Source: CAYGZM01 sp964354365
Lineage (GTDB): Bacteria > Planctomycetota > Phycisphaerae > Sedimentisphaerales > Anaerobacaceae
Direction: 5' to 3'
Assembly: GCA_964354365.1 (NCBI GenBank)
Contig: CAYGZM010000030.1
Coordinates: forward strand, 1 to 33,507
Length of the DNA stretch: 33,507 nucleotides
Under the pieces are notes generated by a model. That model searched no databases. It was not told the origin of the DNA and saw only the letters and a list, made by a program, of their open reading frames with translations. The translations under genes and the position numbers were made by a program. Each line of letters opens with the position of its first letter. The first letter of the stretch is position 1. Positions 28,611-33,507 of the stretch are shown here, in pieces.

Positions 28611-28633
28611 GGGTGGGCTTTAGCCCACCAGTC
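28611..28633. repeat. Type D palindrome (GGTGGGCTTTAGCCCACC)
   Basis: A GTGGGC/GCCCAC hairpin with a TTTA loop in the gap between tsaD and the HEAT-phosphatase gene. A small ATCCT/AGGAT hairpin follows at about 28669. Confidence 0.65.
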
Positions 28634-28697
28634 CGGCGGGGTAAGCCTCACCCTGCCAAAACCGGCTATCCTCTCAGGATGAACGAACCCGAAGGAA

Positions 28698-30749
28698 TCA
28701 ATTATTGAGCCCAGCCTTCTTCTTAATCTTCTCGACATCCACCTTCCGAATGTATTCCACAAGGTTGCTCCACACGCCGTGAAATCCGAAGTCGCCCTGC
28801 GTCATCTCCTCTATCGCCTCTTCTTTTGTCCACCCCTGCACGGCTGTTCTGTACGCCGCGCACATCGTCCCCGTCCGGTCCGACCCGTATTGACAATGCA
28901 CAAACACCGGCTGCCGTTCCTTATCGCTGACGATCTTCAAAAACCGCACCAGCTCTTCTTCCTCCGCGTGCCACGCCTTCATCGTGATATGCTCATATCC
29001 CATCTTCGTTCCCTGCATCTCATCCCGATCCGAATGGAACGACCGCAGATTCACGACCGTCTTTATCCCCATCTTCTCCAATTCTCTCATCCCTTTCGCG
29101 CTCGGCTGCGCACCCCGGTACAAAACATCCGACACCTTATGAAAATTCCCTACCCCGGCCAATTTCACCCGCCTCGCCCACTGCATCTTCGTCGCGCCCG
29201 CAGCGTTTGTTTCTGAGTCCTTGCTCTTCTGCAACCATTCTAAAGTTGATTTCTTGCGATTTTCAAGGCTCTCCCTGTACGGTTCGGGGAAATCATCTTC
29301 TCTCAACGGGCGGCCCGGATAAGCTTGATATGCCCAACGAATAGCACCGGCTGTTCTTTCGCGAACGTTCTTGTCCGGACTATTCAGCAGGACCTTCAAA
29401 GCCCTGACCCCTTCATCACTTTGTGCTATCGGAATCTCCTTATCCGGTTCCTCCAACAGGGCCTTCAGCGCTTCCACCCCTTCGTTGGTGCGCGTCTTGG
29501 CCATTTCAATGATCAAAAATGATTCCATCGGCCCTTCCTTGTTGGCCTCTGTCATTGCAGCAATCAGGATAGACGTATATTCATCATCTGTAGATTCCGG
29601 ATAGACTGGAACATCACTATAGCTGCTGCGAACAGCCCACCTCGCCGCATTGGCAATGTCTTCCTCCGGACTTCGAAGCAGCGCCTTGAGAGTTTTGACT
29701 CCCTCGTCTGTGCGATTGTAGGCCAATGCCCGCGTTGCTTCCCAACGAGCCTTATTGTTGGGATCTGTGGCGATGGCAATCAAACGCCGCGTATGTCCGT
29801 CGTCTGGATGTCGTTGCGCTGCCTGTGCACCCGCGGATTGTATGTTCCCTTCTGCAGACCTCAGACAAACGCTTATGATTTGCTTGAATTCATCCTCACT
29901 GCACCCAAGCTCTTCCAGCAGGTGTTGCATCGAATACGTGCCGCCCGGCAGGCCACGTTCTTTCGCCGTTGCGAAGATGCTCTTTCTGATTTCCGCATCG
30001 AGCGGCACGTAATACTCAAACGCCTCAACGCCCCACACGTCACTGTCAGGATATTCGTAGACTGTCTCCAGCAGCACCGGCGCAATCCTCGGGTCGCACG
30101 TGTACCCCAGTTTCCTGACGGTCGACTCTATCAAGCTCCACGCCTTTCTGGTCATTCCCGTGCTCGGTATTTCGATGGCATCTAATCTGTCCGAAAGCTC
30201 TTTGATGTACACCGTCATTTCTTCATCGCCGCGCGGTTTTACGAGTATTTCAACAGGAGCGGATCTCACTGCTGGCGACTTCCTGCTCAGATGATATATA
30301 CCCGTATAGTAAATACCTGTTACTCTATAACGCCCCGGCTCCTTGATCAGGGCCCACTGGTTCAAAGCCACCGTCCGGCTGAATGATTCGCCTGGTTCGA
30401 TACCGTCCTGCGGCGGGCTCCCACCGCCGTAACCGCCGCTGTACTTCCGCTTAAGCGGATCGCCAACAACCGTTCCGTCTTCACGCATGGCGATCAGTTC
30501 GTATTGACTCAGCAAGCCGCCGCGGTCATTGTATGGGCTCACACGGTCGTAATAGAAGTATTCGGAACTGCCCCTGTTCGTGATTGTGAAAACAATCGGT
30601 ATCTCGTCCCCCCGCTTGATCTCCCTCACAGGACACTGAATCGCCAGCTCAAGCTCCGGTTCCTTACCTTCCCCGCCTTGCATGTTGCCCGCCAGGCTAA
30701 AAGCCAACAGAACCACGAACAGTGCCTTCATAGATACCCCACGTTTCAT
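28698..30749 (-). CDS. Exported HEAT-repeat protein fused to a dual-specificity/tyrosine phosphatase
   Basis: A 683-residue protein with the start set at ATG 30749 (AAGGAG seven bases upstream) and a signal peptide (MKALFVVLLAFSLAGNMQGG). Residues about 25-170 form a beta-rich domain (FTITNRGSSEYFYYDRV ... PGRYRVTGIYY). Residues about 180-500 are helical, with HEAT-like units, several ending in an EGVKxLKALLxSPD signature (three clear copies). Residues 532-683 are a dual-specificity phosphatase: LYRGAQPSAKGMREL, GIKTVVNLR, the catalytic HCQYGSDRTG loop (Cys619, Arg625), and the general-acid region near MKAWHAEEE. Stand-alone phosphatases of this sort are common; the secreted HEAT fusion is unusual. 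The substrate (phosphotyrosine, phosphoinositide, polyphosphate) is unknown. Confidence 0.85.
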   Translation of the reverse strand: MKRGVSMKALFVVLLAFSLAGNMQGGEGKEPELELAIQCPVREIKRGDEIPIVFTITNRGSSEYFYYDRVSPYNDRGGLLSQYELIAMREDGTVVGDPLKRKYSGGYGGGSPPQDGIEPGESFSRTVALNQWALIKEPGRYRVTGIYYTGIYHLSRKSPAVRSAPVEILVKPRGDEEMTVYIKELSDRLDAIEIPSTGMTRKAWSLIESTVRKLGYTCDPRIAPVLLETVYEYPDSDVWGVEAFEYYVPLDAEIRKSIFATAKERGLPGGTYSMQHLLEELGCSEDEFKQIISVCLRSAEGNIQSAGAQAAQRHPDDGHTRRLIAIATDPNNKARWEATRALAYNRTDEGVKTLKALLRSPEEDIANAARWAVRSSYSDVPVYPESTDDEYTSILIAAMTEANKEGPMESFLIIEMAKTRTNEGVEALKALLEEPDKEIPIAQSDEGVRALKVLLNSPDKNVRERTAGAIRWAYQAYPGRPLREDDFPEPYRESLENRKKSTLEWLQKSKDSETNAAGATKMQWARRVKLAGVGNFHKVSDVLYRGAQPSAKGMRELEKMGIKTVVNLRSFHSDRDEMQGTKMGYEHITMKAWHAEEEELVRFLKIVSDKERQPVFVHCQYGSDRTGTMCAAYRTAVQGWTKEEAIEEMTQGDFGFHGVWSNLVEYIRKVDVEKIKKKAGLNN

Positions 30750-31067
30750 AACTCGCTCCTTACCCAAATATCCAAAAACAGTGTTAATCAGTAATACAAT
30801 CTTGTATCTTCTTGTTTTTTATGCACGTTTTTTCTATTGGGCGATCACAACCTCTTTATTATCAAGGTGTTATGAGACTTTCTTGCCAGACGGACTTTTT
30901 GGTTGCGGCTGAGGGCCAAGGGCCCGAAGCCGCGCTGTGTAAATCTGTGTCTAATTCTTCTTTATGTGTTTTTTGTGCCTTTTTGTGGGGCTAATCCTTG
31001 CTTACGTCATTCCCGCGCAAGCTTCTGCCCGCGAAGGCGGCTGCGGGAATCCACTCGCCTCTGTCCA
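30750..31067. other. Intergenic region with simple repeats and a REP unit
   Basis: No gene is seen. It carries a TCTGTG/TTGTGCC-type low-complexity stretch (about 30937-30991), like that near 27248, and an expanded type A REP (31006-31056). Confidence 0.6.
31006..31056. repeat. Expanded type A REP unit
   Basis: GTCATTCCCGC ... GCGGGAATCCACTC flanks the usual hairpin, but the centre holds an additional segment of about 20 bases with its own CCGC/GCGG pairing. Confidence 0.7.
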
Positions 31068-33143
31068 TTACACGACCATCAGAACCCCCAGCCCATGCCC
31101 GTCGAGCAGCAGGGGGGCGCCATTCTTCAACTCCTCAGCCTCGCCCGTCTCCGCATCCAAAACGATGTAGGCTGGGCTTTGCCCACCTTCAACTTCCCCT
31201 CCCGCGGAAACATCCAACCGCGCCTCAACCTCGCCCTCTCCCTCGTTAAAGACGATATAATAATCCCTCCCATCCTTTACAATGTGCCGCACCCGCAAAT
31301 CCCGCGATGCAGGCGACACCTTCACGTCTGCTTGGACAAGCGTATCGATACTCGACAGCAGGGCGGTCTCCCCTTTGCTCTTGTCCCATCGTATCGCTCG
31401 CCCCGCCTTCTCCAGCACATCCAACGCCGCCTTCGCCTTCTCCGGCGCCTCCACCTCCACAATCAACGCCTTATAGTGCATCCCCGCAATGCGAATCCCG
31501 CTTTCATCAACTTTCGCGTCCTCCCAGAGATGCCGCGCCTCCAAATAGTTGAAGTCTCGCTGATTCTCAAAGCACACCTTCGCCGCCTCCCACGGCAAAT
31601 AATCATTCAGCCCCAAAATCGCCGTCTCGCACACGTGCTTACTGTCCGTATTGAGCCAGCACAGCCGCCGCACCGAATCCGCAAAAGGCCGATACTGCCC
31701 CCACCACGCGCTGTTAGGTCCAACGTCCGGCGGACGCTCATCAATCCTCGGCCCCCTAACAGAATAATAAAACGCATGCGGATAAAGCAAATTGCACCCC
31801 CGCACTATCAGCCACCGTGTCAGCCACTTCATCTCCTCGAACGTAAAATCATGCCCGTACGCCCCGCAGTATTCATTCGAATTCCGCCGCCTCCCTAAAT
31901 GAATCATCGCGGACGATGCGCACTTCGCCTGCGTCGATTGCGCCCCCTCTAGCGCACTCGCCTTGCCCGGCTCGACATACCGCCACACAATATCCTGCCC
32001 CGGTATCTGGAAATACCTGAGCTGCCCGATATCGTCCGGCTGGGCCGGATGACCCGTCAGCGCAACGTTATGCTCCTCGCACCACTTCGAAATCTGCCCG
32101 TAAAAAGTCTCCTCCAGCCTGTTCTGCAGCGCCCGCTGATAATCCCTCCGGTACCTCGCCGCATCCGGCTCATCGCTATACCATAGCGCCGGCAGATGCT
32201 CTTTGAAGTCGTACCCAAGATACGAATTTACATGCTCCAATATCCCCGTCGTCCCCGGCTGCACCCCGCGCTCCGCACGCTTCGCCAGAAACGACGGCTC
32301 ATCCGTAAATATCCCCTTCACCGTCTTGCCGAAATGTCCTTTGAACTCATCGTAATACCGCTGATACACTAAGCGTATAAAGCACCGCACCGCCTCCGGA
32401 TTCAATATGTCCCCGCCGGGCGGCGCATCTTCCGCCACCTCCTTATGGTCCGCCCGCCTCGCCGGATCATCCTCTACAAAGTGCAGCCCCCGTATAACCG
32501 AATACCCATCCGCAATCGCCCGATCCACAACCGCTATTCTGTGCCCGTCTTTCTGCCGCTTGACTATCGCAACCAGGTTCTGCCCCGCAGCCAACTGAGG
32601 CGCCCCATCCTCCCCAATCCGTGTCCCGCTCACTTCCGTCCCCGGCTTCGCCTCATCCAAATCAATCGCAAACAGCCCCCGCGTCCGGTACGCCGGATTC
32701 TCCGCCACAACCTGCCCGCTCGACGACCCGCTCGGATACATCCCCTCATCGTACAGCACCACCCACATATCCCGCTTCGCCGCCTCCTCGATAGCGAATC
32801 GAATATGCCCGATCATGGCCTCGCTCATCCACCCGATGCTCTTAGGCAGTCCCGCCCGCGGATGAATCACAAATCCATACACACCATGCTCGCAAAAATC
32901 ATACAACTGCCGCGAGATCTCCTTGTCTGATAACTCATCATTCCAAAACCAAAATGGTCCCAGCGAGAACTCCCGCCCCGGCTCCAACCAGCCTTCGGGC
33001 GGCTTAATGCTTCCATCGACCGTGAGTTGTCTATCCGTCGCCGGAACGGCGACGCCCCCTACGGCCATCCGCCCCCACGTACCCGCAACGACCCCCGCCC
33101 CAACAATTCGCAAAAACTCCCGTCTGTTAATGGTCATACCCAT
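31068..33143 (-). CDS. Tat-exported GH106-like glycoside hydrolase (alpha-L-rhamnosidase family)
   Basis: A 691-residue protein starting at ATG 33143 (GGAG seven bases upstream), with a twin-arginine signal NRREFLRIVGAG near the N-terminus. After FSLGPFWFWNDELSDKEISRQL the sequence follows the GH106/PF17132 catalytic barrel: GVYGFVIHPRAGLP, LYDEGMYPSGSSSGQVV, KGIFTDEPSF (likely acidic catalytic or calcium-binding residues), LTGHPAQPDD and LLYPHAFYYSVRGPR. GH106 enzymes cleave alpha-L-rhamnosides and are often over 900 residues; this one has a short C-terminal beta domain and lacks the long extra domains. A type D palindrome (31169-31189) lies within the coding sequence near the C-terminus. 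Substrate assignment is from family likeness only. Confidence 0.8.
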   Translation of the reverse strand: MGMTINRREFLRIVGAGVVAGTWGRMAVGGVAVPATDRQLTVDGSIKPPEGWLEPGREFSLGPFWFWNDELSDKEISRQLYDFCEHGVYGFVIHPRAGLPKSIGWMSEAMIGHIRFAIEEAAKRDMWVVLYDEGMYPSGSSSGQVVAENPAYRTRGLFAIDLDEAKPGTEVSGTRIGEDGAPQLAAGQNLVAIVKRQKDGHRIAVVDRAIADGYSVIRGLHFVEDDPARRADHKEVAEDAPPGGDILNPEAVRCFIRLVYQRYYDEFKGHFGKTVKGIFTDEPSFLAKRAERGVQPGTTGILEHVNSYLGYDFKEHLPALWYSDEPDAARYRRDYQRALQNRLEETFYGQISKWCEEHNVALTGHPAQPDDIGQLRYFQIPGQDIVWRYVEPGKASALEGAQSTQAKCASSAMIHLGRRRNSNEYCGAYGHDFTFEEMKWLTRWLIVRGCNLLYPHAFYYSVRGPRIDERPPDVGPNSAWWGQYRPFADSVRRLCWLNTDSKHVCETAILGLNDYLPWEAAKVCFENQRDFNYLEARHLWEDAKVDESGIRIAGMHYKALIVEVEAPEKAKAALDVLEKAGRAIRWDKSKGETALLSSIDTLVQADVKVSPASRDLRVRHIVKDGRDYYIVFNEGEGEVEARLDVSAGGEVEGGQSPAYIVLDAETGEAEELKNGAPLLLDGHGLGVLMVV
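31169..31189. repeat. Type D palindrome within coding sequence
   Basis: GGCTGGGCTTTGCCCACC lies inside the GH106-like gene, close to its 3' end, and is followed by the same CCACCTTCA word as the intergenic copy at 12784. It encodes part of a Gly/Gln-rich segment (EGGQSPAY). Confidence 0.5.
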
Positions 33144-33179
33144 TGTCCGTCTCCAGAAAGCGAACACGCGCTGCCGTCC

Positions 33180-33320
33180 ATAGTACCGCATTTCGCAAGT
33201 CCCGCTAATACCCCGTCATTTCGACCGGAGCGATGCGAAGCATCGCGCAGCGGAGAAATCTATTTTTCTACAATAACAACTTACCCGCACAGTCGTCTTA
33301 TTTGCGAAATCCGGTACTAT
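33180..33320. mobile_element. MITE-like element, copy 2 (19-bp TIRs, central type B hairpin)
   Basis: ATAGTACCGCATTTCGCAA (33180-33198) is inverted at 33302-33320 with one mismatch. The core (33215-33263) is a type B repeat with stem GCGATGC/GCATCGC. It lies 36 bases upstream of the GH106-like gene. The layout and left arm match the copy at 28443. Confidence 0.75.
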
Positions 33321-33352
33321 CGCTACGCTTTTTCATTTTTCATTTTGCACTG

Positions 33353-33507
33353 TCATTTTGCTCTTTGCGTTTTGATTTTTGAACTTGCCTTCTCCCCTTT
33401 CGCCAGCAGCACAACCTGCTTGCACACGCTTTTGACTACATGCAGCAGCGAGAACCTCACCGGCACCAGCTCCGGCCACTCGAAGTCCATACATACATCC
33501 TGCGAAT
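33353..33507 (-). CDS. C-terminal fragment of an unknown protein
   Basis: The minus-strand frame enters from the window edge (first full codon at 33505) and runs 50 codons to TGA at 33353-33355. It reads QDVCMDFEWPELVPVRFSLL, then a Val/Lys-rich helix and a lysine-rich tail. Of the three minus frames here, one stops early and another is mostly Ala/Gly, so this one is the most protein-like. The family is not recognised. Confidence 0.45.
   Translation of the reverse strand, partial: SQDVCMDFEWPELVPVRFSLLHVVKSVCKQVVLLAKGEKASSKIKTQRAK

Noticed and set aside
30903..31898. 331-aa plus-strand frame
   Set aside because: Antisense to the GH106-like gene, with no recognisable domain.

Overview
The window is a 33.5 kb piece of a bacterial chromosome, most likely from a Planctomycetota metagenome-assembled genome (Phycisphaerae-like; an inference). 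The basis is the mix of PF06439 (DUF1080) proteins, Tat-exported Gfo/Idh oxidoreductases, a heparinase-type lyase, a GH106-like glycosidase, URO-D-family proteins and HEAT/TPR proteins. A 100-N scaffold gap flanked by an identical 55-bp sequence on both sides also points to a short-read assembly. Almost every gene is on the minus strand. The plus-strand exceptions are one lipoprotein gene and one AT-rich toxin-antitoxin-like island.

Layout. 210-1817: exported transglutaminase-like/TPR protein. 2074-2892: DUF1080 lipoprotein. 2989-5243: MATE transporter, YggU/DUF167 protein and a 99-aa unknown protein split by the artificial gap. 5370-9964: carbohydrate block with an exported PF06439-TIM-barrel fusion, a Tat-exported Gfo/Idh oxidoreductase, a hidden 56-aa ORF and a URO-D-family protein. 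10278-12701: heparinase II/III-like lyase. 12950-17103: dihydroorotate dehydrogenase genes pyrD and pyrK, split by a Type II restriction-modification pair whose methyltransferase resembles YhdJ (predicted site ATGCAT). 17214-22979: galactokinase, GT39-like membrane glycosyltransferase, sodium/solute symporter and AhpD-like protein. 23356-24213: NAD(P)HX dehydratase. 24271-26110: plus-strand island with a perfect-consensus promoter, short HicB-like protein, MNT nucleotidyltransferase, broken HEPN gene and PIN-like protein. 26430-28439: larB and tsaD. 28698-30749: HEAT-repeat protein fused to a dual-specificity phosphatase. 31068-33143: Tat-exported GH106-like protein. 33353-33507: tail of an unknown gene.

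How the parts fit. The PF06439-TIM fusion, the Gfo/Idh oxidoreductase, the lyase and the GH106-like enzyme suggest polysaccharide and disaccharide breakdown outside the cytoplasm, possibly by oxidation-assisted cleavage through 3-keto sugars. The symporter and galactokinase would take up and phosphorylate sugars. The intergenic regions are unusually rich in small palindromic repeats. Several families share conserved flanks around different, internally complementary stems, and two kinds sit inside MITE-like elements with terminal inverted repeats. No tRNA, rRNA, CRISPR array, transposase or phage gene was seen.
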